Positions 1 through 10,390 are shown, counted from the stretch's first letter. The stretch: DNA of 64,000 nt from Streptomyces sp. WM6378 (GCF_001279695.1 NZ_LGDD01000317.1:93976-157975); one strand, 5' to 3'. Translations and numbers: made by a program. Notes: generated from the sequence alone by a model not told the origin.

Positions 1-88
1 CGGGGAGTTCGCGGCCAAGGTGAAGACCGGCCCGTACGAGTGGACCCGCATGGCCGGCATTCAGCTCGGCGGCCCGAAGAACGGCTGA
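1..88 (+). CDS. C-terminal end of an unidentified protein (partial)
   Basis: An open frame enters from the left edge and ends at a TGA at 86-88. It encodes about 28 residues, finishing QLGGPKNG. Codon use is typical of the neighbourhood, with G or C at nearly every third position, so this is probably the tail of a real gene whose body lies outside the window. The fragment is too short to name. The next gene starts 77 bases later on the same strand behind a large hairpin, which could terminate this transcript or control the next gene. Confidence 0.6.
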   Translation, partial: GEFAAKVKTGPYEWTRMAGIQLGGPKNG

Positions 89-110
89 GCGGCCCGCCGA
101 GCAACACCGA

Positions 111-166
111 TCCGGGGCTCACCCGTTAGGAGTGGTGGAATCGCGTCCACCGCTGGGAGCCCCGGA
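111..166 (+). promoter_or_regulatory. Long two-part hairpin that buries the ribosome binding site and start of the next gene
   Basis: A perfect 10-bp inverted repeat has arms at 111-120 (TCCGGGGCTC) and 157-166. Inside it a second stem pairs 132-139 with 146-153 around a six-base loop. The 3' arm contains the only good Shine-Dalgarno-like run (GGGAG near 155-159) and ends on the A of the ATG at 166. If transcribed, the structure would mask translation initiation. No T-tract follows, so a plain terminator is less likely. No known riboswitch class was recognised. Confidence 0.5.
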
Positions 167-1254
167 TGATCGACACCCCGACCCTGGTGGACCAGTACTG
201 CCACGGGGTCCTGCGCACCGAGCTGGGCCTGGGCACCTTCGAGACGGCGCTCGGCCGCACCGGAACCCTGCCCGCGACCGGCACCACGTTCTTCGACACC
301 CAGACCGGCTTCGCCGTACGCCGCTGGTGCCCCCCGCTCCTCGGCCTCGAACCGCACTGCCCCCCGGCCCGCTATCTGGCCCGCCGTCGTGAACTCGGCG
401 TACTCGAATCGGGCAGGCGCCTGCTGCGGGGCTCCGGGATCTCCACGTATCTGGTGGACACCGGGCAGCCCGGGGACCTCACTGCCCCGCACGAGATCGC
501 CGCGGCCGGCGCGGCCGACGCCCACGAGATCGTCCGCCTCGAACTCCTCGCCGAGCAGGTCGCCGACACCTCCGGCACCGTCGAGTCCTTCCTCGCCAAC
601 CTCGCCGAGGCCGTGCACACCTCGGCCGCCTCCGCCGTCGCCTTCGCCTCGGTGGCGGGCGTGCGCGAAGGGCTCGACCCGGAGCCGCCAGGGCCGGGAG
701 AGGTGCGCGGGGCCGCCGGGCGGTGGCTGGCGGGCAGACGCAAACACGGGCGCCTGGAGGACCCGGTGCTCCTGCGCCATCTGCTGTGGAGCGCGGTCGC
801 GGCCGGGCGTCCGCTCCAGCTCCAGGTGGGCATGGCCGACCCGATGCTGCTCGCCGGATTCGCTTCCGCGACGGCCGGGCTCGGCACCGATCTGGTGCTC
901 CTGCACGGCTATCCGTACCACCGCCAGACCGCCCATCTGGCCAGCGTCCACCCGCATGTGTACGCGGATGTCGGGCCCGCCCTGGTGCGGACGGGGGCGC
1001 GGGCGGCCGCAGTGCTCGCGGAGATCCTGGAGCTGGCCCCGTTCGGGAAGCTGCTCTACTCCAGCGGGGCGCGCGGGCTGCCCGAACTGCACGTGGTGGG
1101 CGCGCGGCTGTTCTCGGAGGCGCTCAGCCGGGTGCTTGGCGGCTGGGTCGGCGACGGCGCGTGGTCACGCACGGACGCGCAGCGGGTCGCCGGGATGATC
1201 GCGGCGGGCAATGCCCGCCGCGTCTACGGACTGTCAGGCGTGGCTGAGCGCTGA
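166..1254 (+). CDS. Amidohydrolase-related protein (FluG-like TIM-barrel family)
   Basis: The product has 362 residues and resembles the amidohydrolase-related (Amidohydro_2 / FluG-type) family, which hydrolyses C-N or C-C bonds in a cytoplasmic metal-dependent TIM barrel. Late landmarks are VGMADPMLLAGF, LLHGYPYHR, VYADVGP and LLYSSGARGLPE, matching the late strands of that fold, where histidines and an aspartate normally bind metal. The usual N-terminal HxH is hard to identify; only DQYCHGVL near residue 12 resembles it. The ATG at 166 is chosen because conserved-looking sequence starts there and a GGGAG lies upstream. The 3' end overlaps the opposing ctaA gene by 21 bases. The substrate is unknown. 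Confidence 0.75.
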   Translation: MIDTPTLVDQYCHGVLRTELGLGTFETALGRTGTLPATGTTFFDTQTGFAVRRWCPPLLGLEPHCPPARYLARRRELGVLESGRRLLRGSGISTYLVDTGQPGDLTAPHEIAAAGAADAHEIVRLELLAEQVADTSGTVESFLANLAEAVHTSAASAVAFASVAGVREGLDPEPPGPGEVRGAAGRWLAGRRKHGRLEDPVLLRHLLWSAVAAGRPLQLQVGMADPMLLAGFASATAGLGTDLVLLHGYPYHRQTAHLASVHPHVYADVGPALVRTGARAAAVLAEILELAPFGKLLYSSGARGLPELHVVGARLFSEALSRVLGGWVGDGAWSRTDAQRVAGMIAAGNARRVYGLSGVAER

Positions 1255-2229
1255 GTCGGACCGCGCCGGGACCTCGGCCGAGATCACCGGGCGCTCACGC
1301 AGCGAGAGCAGGACGCGCAGCACCGCGATCCACACCAGGCACGAGCCGAACATGTGCAGGCCGACCAGGATCTCGGGCGTCTTCAAGAAGTACTGGACGT
1401 AACCGATCACACCCTGGCCCATGAGCACCAGGAACAGATCGCGGGCCCGGGCGCGCGGCCCGGCCGGGGCGTCGACGGCCTTCAGGACGAACCAGAGCGC
1501 GACGGCCAGCGCCACGACGACCCACGCGAGGTCCGCGTGCAGCTGCGTGATCATCGTCCAGTCGAGCGGGATGCGCGGCACGTCCTTGGAGTCGCCGGGG
1601 TGCCGCCCGGTGCCGGTCACGACCGTGCCGACCGCGATCAGCGCGGCGGAGGCTGCCACCAGGAGCCAGGTCAGCTGCACAACCGCCTTGCCCACCAAGG
1701 GCCTTGGCGCGCCGTCGCCCTCCTGGGCGCGCTGCCAGGTGACCACCGCGACCGCGATGAGCGCGCTGGAGAGCAGGAAGTGGGCGGCCACCGTGTACGG
1801 GTTGAGGCCGACCAGGACGACGATGCCGCCCAGGACCGCGTTGCCCATGACCACCCAGAACTGCACCCAGCCGAGCCGGGTCAGCGGGCGTCGCCAGGGC
1901 TTCGCCGAGCGGGCGGCGATGATCGCCCAGCCGACCGCGGCGCACAGCACGTACGTCAGCATCCGGTTGGTGAACTCGATCGCGCCGCGGAAGCCCATCT
2001 CGCTGGTGGCGGTCAGGCTGTCGCTGGTGCACTTGGGCCAGGTGGGGCAGCCGAGCCCGGAGCCGGTGAGCCGGACCGCGCCGCCGGTCACCACGATGGC
2101 GACGGACATGACGAGGGCGGCAAGGGCCGCGCGCCGCACGATCGTTGGGGAGGCGGTCCACCGCTCCGCGATGTAGAGGAGCGGATTGCGGGCCGCCGCT
2201 GTCACATCGGCACGGGTCACTTTCGGCAT
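1234..2229 (-). CDS. ctaA: Heme A synthase (COX15/CtaA family)
   Basis: The product (331 residues) is a multi-pass membrane enzyme that oxidises the C8 methyl of heme O to the formyl of heme A for aa3 oxidases. About eight hydrophobic helices are visible. The first extracellular loop carries the conserved cysteine pair in GSGLGCPTWPKC (C61, C67), followed by the glutamate in IEFTNR (E85). Histidines in AAHFLLS, QLHADL and GLHMFG fit three of the four heme ligands. The position expected to hold the fourth histidine is Asn88. The start at 2229 is preferred because TACGAT at 2236-2241 would make it a leaderless start; an upstream ATG at 2259 is possible. Confidence 0.9.
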   Translation of the reverse strand: MPKVTRADVTAAARNPLLYIAERWTASPTIVRRAALAALVMSVAIVVTGGAVRLTGSGLGCPTWPKCTSDSLTATSEMGFRGAIEFTNRMLTYVLCAAVGWAIIAARSAKPWRRPLTRLGWVQFWVVMGNAVLGGIVVLVGLNPYTVAAHFLLSSALIAVAVVTWQRAQEGDGAPRPLVGKAVVQLTWLLVAASAALIAVGTVVTGTGRHPGDSKDVPRIPLDWTMITQLHADLAWVVVALAVALWFVLKAVDAPAGPRARARDLFLVLMGQGVIGYVQYFLKTPEILVGLHMFGSCLVWIAVLRVLLSLRERPVISAEVPARSDSALSHA

Positions 2230-2302
2230 GCGCCCTATCGTAGGCGCCCGTTTGTGCATGTTTTCACGAGGGGGGTCCGCCCGGCCGGGCCGAGCCCCCG
2301 GC

Positions 2303-3066
2303 CTACTCCCAGCGGAAGAACTTCGCCGCCGCGCCGAGGCCGAGGACGGCCCACACCGCGAGGATCCCGAGGTCCCCCCACGGCATCGACGCGCCGTCCC
2401 GGAGAACGTCGCGCAGCCCGTCGGAGAGGGCCGAGATGGGGAGCAGGTTCAGCGCGGACTGCACGCCGCCGGGGAACTTGTCCATCGGCACGATCACCCC
2501 GCCGGCCACGAGCAGCAGCAGGAACACCAGGTTGGCGGCGGCCAGCGTCGCCTCGGCCTTCAGCGTGCCGGCCATGAGCAGCCCGAGCCCCGAGAACGCG
2601 GCGGTGCCCAGCACCAGGAGGAGCAGCACCGCGAGCGGGTTGCCGTGCGGGGACCAGCCGAGCGCGAAGGCGATGACCGTGAGCAGGACGACCTGGAGCA
2701 CCTCGGTGACGAGGACGGCCAGCGTCTTCGACGTCATCAGCGCCCAGCGCGGCAGCGGCGAGGCGCCGAGCCGCTTGAGCACCCCGTACCGCCGCTCGAA
2801 GCCGGTCGCGATGGCCTGGCCCGTGAACGCGGTCGACATCACGGCGAGCGCGAGAACGCCGGGCGTGAGGAAGTCGACGGACTTGCCCTTCCCGGTGTCG
2901 ATGATGTCGACGGTCGAGAACAGCACGAGCAGCAGACTCGGGATGATCACGGTGAGCAGCAGCTGCTCGCCGTTGCGCAGCAGCATCCGCGTCTCCAGGG
3001 CGGTCTGCGCCCCGATCATCCGCCCCAGCGGAGCCGCCCCCGGCTTCGGCGCGTACGTACCGGCGC

Positions 3067-3070
<4 letters not shown>
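2303..3070 (-). CDS. ABC-2 type transporter permease
   Basis: This 255-residue integral membrane protein has six predicted helices, with the first near LLLTVIIPSLLLVLF and the last near ILAVWAVLGLGAAAKFF. It has the ABC-2 layout and the GFERRYGVLKRLGASPL loop typical of drug- or lipid-export permeases. It would form the channel half of an exporter. Its ATG overlaps the TGA of the upstream ATPase gene (3067-3070), so the two are translationally coupled and belong to one complex. The substrate cannot be read from the sequence. The neighbouring ctaA is on the same strand 73 bases downstream and may be cotranscribed. Confidence 0.88.
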
Positions 3071-3993
<923 letters not shown>

Positions 3994-4104
3994 GACCGGC
4001 AAGTCTAGGCGGGGTACAAGGTCCCTCCGGCGCGGGGGCCCGGGTCCCCACACCGGTGACCTTTTCGGACGGTCGCGGTCGTTTGCGGACCGTAGCGTCG
4101 AAGG

Positions 4105-4895
4105 GTGATAACCCTCGCGGAGAACGTCGAAGAGACCACGGGACAGGCCGCCCACAAGGCGCACGACCTGGGGAATCCGCCGCGCTACTTCGTCTCCGCG
4201 ATGCTGGCGGGCGCCTACATCGGGATCGGCGAGGTGCTGCTGCTCGTCGCGATCTCGCCGTTCGTCGCCGCGCACTCGGCGGCGACCAGGCTGCTCGAAG
4301 GGGCGGTCTTCCCGATCGCTCTGACGATCGTGATGTTCGCCGGGGCGCAGCTCTTCACCTCCAACGTGTTGGTGATGCTGATGGGCGCCCTGTCGGGGCG
4401 TACGGGGCCGAAGGACCTGGTGGCGAGCTGGGGGCTCTCGCTTGCCGGGAACCTCGCCGGGGCGCTGGCCTTCGGCGCGATGGTGCACGCCTCGGGGGTC
4501 ACCTCGGCCGGCTCGGCCCGCGCGATGCTCGCCGAGATGCTGGCCGCGAAGAACGCGCTGGACGGCGGGCAGCTGTTCTGGCGGGCGGTGCTCTGCAACA
4601 TGCTGGTCTGCCTGGGCATCTGGATGTTCTCGCGGGCCAAGGGGGACGGCGCGAAGGTCTTCGTGCTGTGGCTGCCGGTGCTTGTGTTCGTGGCCGTGGG
4701 CTTCGAGCACTGCGTGGCCAACATGGCGCTGTTCGGCCTCGGCGTCTTCGAGGGGAGCGCGAGCTTCGGGGAACTAGCGCGAGCTTCGGGGAACTGCTGC
4801 GGAACCTGGCGTTCACCGTGCCGGGGAACATCGTCGGCGGCGGGGCCCTGGTGGCGGGGACGTACTGGTTCACCAGCGGGTCGCGCCGGGCCTGA
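4105..4895 (+). pseudogene. Formate/nitrite transporter (FNT) family gene disrupted by a tandem duplication
   Basis: The frame from the GTG at 4105 encodes an FNT-type channel: FVSAMLAGAYIGIGEVLLL (helix 1), PIALTIVMFAGAQLFTSNVLVM (helix 2) and LVCLGIWMF and EHCVANMALF in later helices. At 4756-4795 a 20-base block occurs twice in tandem, shifting the frame. The genuine last helix (GNIVGGGALVAGTYW, ending SGSRRA) is read in another frame up to the TGA at 4895. Removing one copy restores an uninterrupted FNT protein of normal length. As sequenced, the protein loses its last helix and reads through into unrelated sequence to 5808. Either a true null allele or an assembly error. TAGCGT at 4092-4097 suggests a leaderless start. 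Confidence 0.85.
4756..4795 (+). repeat. Perfect 20-bp tandem duplication inside the FNT gene
   Basis: The block beginning AGCGCGAGCTTC and ending GGGAACT occupies 4756-4775 and is repeated without mismatch at 4776-4795. Twenty is not a multiple of three, so the second copy throws the transporter out of frame. The lack of divergence between copies implies a very recent slippage or recombination event, or an artefact. Confidence 0.97.
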
Positions 4896-4914
4896 GCGCC
4901 TGGGTCCTACTGCC

Positions 4915-5718
4915 TCACTCCTCGCGCGGGCGGTGGATCGCCAGCCACCGCTCGGCATAGGCGACCGCGTCCCGGACCGGGAACAGGCGAGCGGCGGCGG
5001 CGCCCACCGTGCCCCGCACCACCTCCCGGTCCCGCTCGAAGTCCGCGCCCAGCTCGTCGAAGCGCTCGCTCGTGATGGACGTGTCCCGGACGGTCAGCCA
5101 CTTCCGGCCCTCGGGAGCCGTCGCCGCGAAGGAGACCTCCGCCAGCGGCCCCGGTATCCGGTATTCCGCCAGGTGGAAGGACGTACACGAGTCGTACCCC
5201 GCGCCGAGCAGCAGCACTCGGGCGCCCGCGTCCTCCAGGCGGGCCAGTGGGCTGCGCTCGCCGAGGCGGCAGTCGAGGGCGTGGCCCTCGGTGATCCGCG
5301 CCGCGCCCGGGCCGACCGCCGCGAAGGAGGTCTGCGGATGGGCGCTGCGCAGGGCGCCCGGCCAGGTGCGGACGGCCTCCGGGATCACCCCGATGCCCCG
5401 GCTCGGCGTGGTCAGCGGGTCGTAGGCCGGCGTCGTGGCCCGGATCTCCTCCCACCACTCCTCGGGCACCGGAGGGCGCCCCCAGTGCGCGGGGTCGGAG
5501 TTGTCGCCGGAGTGCGTGGGGACCACGAGCGTGCCCGTTTCGCCCAATGTGTCGAAAAATGCCTGAACGACCGCGACGGCGCCTCCGCAGACCCAGCCGA
5601 GCGACTTCAGGGAGGAGTGCACGAGGAGGGTCTCGCCGGGTCGTACCCCGAGCTCGCGCAGGTCCTCGGCGAGCGAGCCGCGCGTACACAAAGGGCCGGT
5701 CACAGGGGGTGTGGGCAT
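4915..5718 (-). CDS. Aminoglycoside N(3)-acetyltransferase family protein (AAC(3)-like)
   Basis: This 267-residue protein matches the antibiotic N-acetyltransferase (YokD/AAC(3)) family, which transfers acetyl from acetyl-CoA to the 3-amino group of 2-deoxystreptamine drugs. Landmarks are LLVHSSLKSLGWVCGG near the N-terminus, TLVVPTHSGDNSDP, the central SRGIGVIPEAVRTWPGALRSAHPQTSFAAVG and LLLGAGYDSCTSFHLAEY near residue 175. The size fits the family (260-290). Chromosomal homologues in Streptomyces need not confer resistance, so the physiological substrate is open. It is divergent from sufR, with two dyads between them. Start is the ATG at 5718. Confidence 0.85.
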   Translation of the reverse strand: MPTPPVTGPLCTRGSLAEDLRELGVRPGETLLVHSSLKSLGWVCGGAVAVVQAFFDTLGETGTLVVPTHSGDNSDPAHWGRPPVPEEWWEEIRATTPAYDPLTTPSRGIGVIPEAVRTWPGALRSAHPQTSFAAVGPGAARITEGHALDCRLGERSPLARLEDAGARVLLLGAGYDSCTSFHLAEYRIPGPLAEVSFAATAPEGRKWLTVRDTSITSERFDELGADFERDREVVRGTVGAAAARLFPVRDAVAYAERWLAIHRPREE

Positions 5719-5768
5719 AGCAGAGGAGTCTGCCGGAACCCCGTTCGAGGGGCCACCGAATTCACGGT

Positions 5769-5793
5769 GAAACGATCGATCAAAGATCGTTTC
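5769..5793. promoter_or_regulatory. Inverted repeat in the aac(3)-sufR intergenic region
   Basis: GAAACGATC at 5769-5777 and GATCGTTTC at 5785-5793 form perfect 9-bp arms around a 7-base spacer. It lies about 50 bases upstream of the AAC(3)-like start and 100 upstream of sufR. The AT-rich, operator-like symmetry suggests a regulator site; the regulator is unknown. Confidence 0.55.
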
Positions 5794-5803
5794 CGCAGGT
5801 CAG

Positions 5804-5819
5804 CTTAGGTATGCCTAAG
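5804..5819. promoter_or_regulatory. Short dyad CTTAGG-N4-CCTAAG
   Basis: Perfect 6-bp arms with a 4-base spacer. The half-sites TTAGG/CCTAA recall the ends of actinobacterial DmdR/IdeR iron boxes, which would suit iron control of an Fe-S assembly operon. However, the classic box is 19 bp with nine bases between these half-sites, so this is not a canonical match. Confidence 0.4.
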
Positions 5820-5877
5820 TGATGCACCGCACCGGCCGGTGATCGGGACGTGGGTTGTCAGGCTCTGAGGAATTACG

Positions 5878-5891
5878 CAACAATGGCGTTG
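5878..5891. promoter_or_regulatory. Candidate SufR operator CAAC-N6-GTTG over the sufR start
   Basis: CAAC at 5878-5881 and GTTG at 5888-5891 flank six bases. The last G is the first base of the sufR GTG codon. As I recall, SufR of Streptomyces avermitilis represses its own suf operon through a palindrome of exactly this form. Its placement over the translation start fits autorepression by the Fe-S-loaded regulator. Confidence 0.7.
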
Positions 5892-6643
5892 TGAAAAACA
5901 TCGGCGAGGCTCCGCAGGAGGAACTCGCGACCGGTGAGCGGTCCACCCGCAACCGGGTCGCGCGATCCATCCTGGACCACGGGCCCTCGACCGCCCTGGA
6001 CCTCGCGAACCGCCTCGGCCTCACCCAGGCCGCCGTCCGCCGCCACCTCGACGCGCTGGTCGCCGACGAGGTCGTGGCACCGCGCGAACAGCGCGTGTAC
6101 GGGGCGCGGACCCGCGGCCGACCGGCCAAGGTCTTCGCGCTCACCGACTGCGGCCGGGACGCCTTCGAGCAGTCCTACGACAAGCTCGCCGTGGACGCCC
6201 TGCACTGGATCGAGCAGTCGGCGGGCGGCGGCGCGGCCGGCGAGGAAGCCGTCGCGGCGTTCGCCCGGGCCCGCATCGAGGCTCAAGCGGGGGCGTACAG
6301 GGACGCGATCGAGGCCGTACAGCCTGAAGAGCGCACCCAAGCCCTGGCCAAGGCCTTGAGCGCCGACGGGTACGCTGCTACGGCGCGCAGCGCGCCCCTT
6401 CCGCAGCGGGGTGAGCAGCTGTGCCAGCACCACTGCCCGGTCGCCCACGCCGCCGAGCGGTACCCGCAGCTGTGCGAGGCGGAGACGGAGTTCTTCTCCC
6501 GCCTCTTGGGAACGCACGTGCAGCGCCTGGCGACCATCGCCCACGGCGACGGCGTCTGCACCACGTTCATCCCGCACGGCGCGCCACCACAGACCACACA
6601 TCAGCAAGCATCTGCAAGCACGGCCGGGAGGAACCCCGCATGA
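5891..6643 (+). CDS. sufR: Iron-sulfur cluster-sensing transcriptional repressor SufR
   Basis: This 250-residue regulator has an N-terminal winged helix ([12 protein letters not shown] through [14 protein letters not shown], about residues 21-57) with the wing [16 protein letters not shown]-terminal segment holds clustered cysteines C178, C182 and C195 ([10 protein letters not shown]...YPQLCEAE), with C223 later. These fit a [4Fe-4S] cluster that reports cellular Fe-S sufficiency. The start is taken as the GTG at 5891, which gives the family start and sits on the operator; an upstream TTG at 5855 is unlikely. It is first in the suf operon and its TGA overlaps the sufB ATG. Confidence 0.93.
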   Translation: MKNIGEAPQEELATGERSTRNRVARSILDHGPSTALDLANRLGLTQAAVRRHLDALVADEVVAPREQRVYGARTRGRPAKVFALTDCGRDAFEQSYDKLAVDALHWIEQSAGGGAAGEEAVAAFARARIEAQAGAYRDAIEAVQPEERTQALAKALSADGYAATARSAPLPQRGEQLCQHHCPVAHAAERYPQLCEAETEFFSRLLGTHVQRLATIAHGDGVCTTFIPHGAPPQTTHQQASASTAGRNPA

Positions 6644-8061
6644 CTCTCCCCACGGAGACTGCCCACCCTGAGCTCGAAGGCCTGGGCACGTACGAATACG
6701 GCTGGGCCGACTCCGACGCGGCCGGCGCCGCTGCCAAGCGCGGTCTTTCCGAGGCTGTCGTGCGCGACATCTCGCAGAAGAAGAACGAGCCCGAGTGGAT
6801 GCTGAAGCTGCGCCTCAAGGGACTGCGGCTCTTCGACAAGAAGCCCATGCCGAACTGGGGCTCCGACCTCTCCGGCATCGACTTCGACAACATCAAGTAC
6901 TTCGTCCGGTCGACGGAGAAGCAGGCGGAGTCCTGGGAGGACCTGCCCGAGGACATCAAGAACACGTACGACAAGCTCGGCATCCCCGAGGCGGAGAAGC
7001 AGCGCCTCGTCGCGGGCGTCGCGGCCCAGTACGAGTCCGAGGTCGTCTACCACCAGATCCGTGAGGACCTGGAGGAGCAGGGCGTCATCTTCCTCGACAC
7101 CGACACCGCGCTGAAGGAGCACCCGGAGCTCTTCCAGGAGTACTTCGGCACGGTCATCCCGGTCGGCGACAACAAGTTCGCGTCGCTGAACACCGCGGTG
7201 TGGTCGGGCGGCTCGTTCATCTACGTGCCCAAGGGTGTCCACGTCGACATCCCGCTGCAGGCCTACTTCCGCATCAACACGGAGAACATGGGCCAGTTCG
7301 AGCGGACGCTGATCATCGTCGACGAGGACGCCTACGTCCACTACGTCGAGGGCTGCACCGCCCCGATCTACTCCTCGGACTCGCTGCACAGCGCCGTCGT
7401 CGAGATCATCGTCAAGAAGGGCGGCCGCTGCCGCTACACGACGATCCAGAACTGGTCGAACAACGTCTACAACCTGGTCACCAAGCGCGCCGTGGCGTAC
7501 GAGGGCGCGACCATGGAGTGGATCGACGGCAACATCGGTTCCAAGGTCACCATGAAGTACCCGGCCGTCTACCTGATGGGCGAGCACGCCAAGGGCGAGA
7601 CGCTCTCCATCGCGTTCGCGGGCGAGGGCCAGCACCAGGACGCCGGCTCCAAGATGGTCCACATGGCGCCGAACACCTCCTCCAACATCGTCTCCAAGTC
7701 GGTGGCGCGAGGCGGCGGCCGCACCTCCTACCGAGGCCTCGTCGAGATCGGCGAGGGCGCCCACGGCTCCAAGTCGAACGTGCTCTGCGACGCGCTCCTG
7801 GTCGACACGATCTCGCGCTCGGACACGTACCCCTACGTGGACGTCCGCGAGGACGACGTCTCCATGGGCCACGAGGCGACCGTCTCCAAGGTCTCCGAGG
7901 ACCAGCTCTTCTACCTGATGAGCCGCGGTCTGACCGAGTTCGAGGCGATGGCGATGATCGTGCGCGGCTTCGTCGAGCCGATCGCCAAGGAGCTCCCCAT
8001 GGAGTACGCCCTGGAGCTCAACCGGCTGATCGAGCTGCAGATGGAGGGCTCGGTCGGATAA
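6640..8061 (+). CDS. sufB: Fe-S cluster assembly scaffold protein SufB
   Basis: SufB (473 residues, the normal length) forms the SufBC2D scaffold on which cysteine-derived sulfur and iron are assembled. Recognisable blocks are [24 protein letters not shown], the [21 protein letters not shown] motif, [10 protein letters not shown] and, near the C-terminus, [24 protein letters not shown]. The start ATG overlaps the sufR stop (ATGA). There is no sign of an intein insertion, unlike mycobacterial SufB. Confidence 0.97.
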   Translation: MTLPTETAHPELEGLGTYEYGWADSDAAGAAAKRGLSEAVVRDISQKKNEPEWMLKLRLKGLRLFDKKPMPNWGSDLSGIDFDNIKYFVRSTEKQAESWEDLPEDIKNTYDKLGIPEAEKQRLVAGVAAQYESEVVYHQIREDLEEQGVIFLDTDTALKEHPELFQEYFGTVIPVGDNKFASLNTAVWSGGSFIYVPKGVHVDIPLQAYFRINTENMGQFERTLIIVDEDAYVHYVEGCTAPIYSSDSLHSAVVEIIVKKGGRCRYTTIQNWSNNVYNLVTKRAVAYEGATMEWIDGNIGSKVTMKYPAVYLMGEHAKGETLSIAFAGEGQHQDAGSKMVHMAPNTSSNIVSKSVARGGGRTSYRGLVEIGEGAHGSKSNVLCDALLVDTISRSDTYPYVDVREDDVSMGHEATVSKVSEDQLFYLMSRGLTEFEAMAMIVRGFVEPIAKELPMEYALELNRLIELQMEGSVG

Positions 8062-8123
8062 CGACCGCCCCCCGTACGGCAGTTGAGCAGATTCTGATCT
8101 AGGAAGAGAGCACTACGACAGCC

Positions 8124-9305
8124 ATGGCTGAGGCTCAGAATATCCCGGTGGGCAGCACCACCGCCGGTTCGATCGCGGTGGCCGCCGAGTCGACCGTCGC
8201 CACCCGCATGAGCGCCCCCCCGTCCTTCGACGTCGCGGACTTCCCGGTCCCGCACGGCCGCGAGGAGGAGTGGCGGTTCACGCCGCTCGATCGGCTGCGC
8301 GGGCTGCACGACGGCACCGCCGTCGCCACCGGTGACGGTGTGAAGATCGTCGTCGAGGCCCCCGAGGGTGTCGTCGTCGAGACCGTCGGGCGCGACGACG
8401 CCCGGCTCGGCAAGGCCGGCACGCCGGTGGACCGCGTCGCGGCCCAGGCGTACTCCTCCTTCGCCAAGGCCTCCGTCGTGACCGTCCCCAAGGAGACGGT
8501 GCTCACCGAGCCGATCCGGATCGCCGTGCACGGCGAGGGCGGCGTGGCCTACGGCCACCAGGTCATCGAGCTCGGCGCGTTCGCCGAGGCCGTCGTGGTC
8601 ATCGACCACACCGGCGACGCGGTGCTCGCCGCCAACGTCGACTACCTCCTCGGCGACGGCGCCAAGCTGACCGTGGTCTCCGTACAGGACTGGGACGACA
8701 AGGCCGTCCACGTCGCCCAGCACAACGCGCTGATCGGCCGCGACGCCACCTTCAAGTCCTTCGTGGTCACCTTCGGCGGCGACCTCGTGCGGCTGCACCC
8801 GCGGGTCGCCTACGCGGGCACCGGCGGCGAGGCCGAGCTCTTCGGCCTGTACTTCACCGACCAGGGCCAGCACCAGGAGCACCGCCTCCTGGTCGACCAC
8901 AACACCCCGCACTGCAAGTCCAACGCCGTGTACAAGGGCGCCCTCCAGGGCGACGACGCGCACGCCGTGTGGATCGGTGACGTCCTCATCCAGGCCGCGG
9001 CCGAGGGCACGGACACCTACGAGATGAACCGCAACCTGGTTCTGACCGACGGCGCCCGCGTCGACTCGGTGCCGAACCTGGAGATCGAGACCGGCGAGAT
9101 CGCCGGCGCCGGTCACGCGTCCGCCACCGGCCGTTTCGACGACGAGCAGCTCTTCTACCTGATGTCCCGCGGCATCCCGCCGATGGAGGCCCGCCGCCTG
9201 GTCGTGCGCGGCTTCTTCGCGGAGCTCGTCCAGCAGATCGGTCTGCCGGACGTCGAGGAGCGCCTGCTCGCCAAGATCGAGACGGAGCTGGAGGCTTCCG
9301 TCTGA
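8124..9305 (+). CDS. sufD: Fe-S cluster assembly protein SufD
   Basis: SufD (393 residues) is the paralogous partner of SufB in the SufBC2D complex. The N-terminal third contains PHGREEEWRFTPLDRLRG. The beta-helix core includes FFTDQGQHQEHRLLVDHNTPHCKSNAVYKG-type family sequence, here LYFTDQGQHQEHR, and the C-terminus has the diagnostic [27 protein letters not shown]. It follows sufB after a 62-base gap and its stop overlaps the next start by one base (TGATG). Confidence 0.96.
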   Translation: MAEAQNIPVGSTTAGSIAVAAESTVATRMSAPPSFDVADFPVPHGREEEWRFTPLDRLRGLHDGTAVATGDGVKIVVEAPEGVVVETVGRDDARLGKAGTPVDRVAAQAYSSFAKASVVTVPKETVLTEPIRIAVHGEGGVAYGHQVIELGAFAEAVVVIDHTGDAVLAANVDYLLGDGAKLTVVSVQDWDDKAVHVAQHNALIGRDATFKSFVVTFGGDLVRLHPRVAYAGTGGEAELFGLYFTDQGQHQEHRLLVDHNTPHCKSNAVYKGALQGDDAHAVWIGDVLIQAAAEGTDTYEMNRNLVLTDGARVDSVPNLEIETGEIAGAGHASATGRFDDEQLFYLMSRGIPPMEARRLVVRGFFAELVQQIGLPDVEERLLAKIETELEASV

Positions 9306-9622
9306 TGGCCTTCGTCAAAGCCTGTGCGCTGAGCGAGCTGGAGAGCGACACCCCCAAGCGGGTGGAGATCGACGGCACGCCGGTGTCCCTCGTCAAGACC
9401 GAGGGCGGGGTGTTCGCGATCAACGACATCTGCTCGCACGCGAACGTGTCGCTCTCGGAGGGCGAGGTGGAGGACTGCTCCATCGAGTGCTGGCTGCACG
9501 GCTCCAGCTTCGACCTCCGCACCGGCAAGCCGTCCGGCCTTCCCGCGACGCGCCCCGTCCCCGTGTACCCCGTAAAGATCCAAGGGGACGATGTGCTCGT
9601 CTCCGTCACCCAGGAGTCCTGA
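9305..9622 (+). CDS. Rieske-type [2Fe-2S] ferredoxin of the suf operon
   Basis: This 105-residue soluble protein has the Rieske ligands C-x-H (ICSHANVSL, about residues 39-41) and C-x2-H (ECWLHGSSFD), spaced as in ferredoxin subunits of aromatic dioxygenases. Databases often name it a non-heme iron oxygenase ferredoxin subunit, but its constant place between sufD and sufC in actinobacteria points to a role in Fe-S assembly, probably as electron donor or a carrier. That role is inferred from position. It starts on the last base of sufD and precedes sufC by 7 bases. Confidence 0.93.
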   Translation: MAFVKACALSELESDTPKRVEIDGTPVSLVKTEGGVFAINDICSHANVSLSEGEVEDCSIECWLHGSSFDLRTGKPSGLPATRPVPVYPVKIQGDDVLVSVTQES

Positions 9623-9629
9623 GTTCCCC

Positions 9630-10390
<761 letters not shown>

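Noticed and set aside
3994..4710. Apparent 239-residue N-terminal extension of the ABC ATPase
   Set aside because: It is antisense to the FNT gene, lacks any domain and is rich in His/Arg/Glu as expected from reversed GC-rich coding DNA. The ATG at 3993 gives the family start.
4105..5808. A 567-residue fusion protein starting as an FNT transporter
   Set aside because: Everything after about residue 223 is out-of-frame or antisense translation created by the 20-bp duplication.
5801..5825. Canonical DmdR/IdeR iron box before sufR
   Set aside because: TTAGG and CCTAA are separated by four bases rather than nine, so the 19-bp consensus is not met. It is kept only as a dyad.
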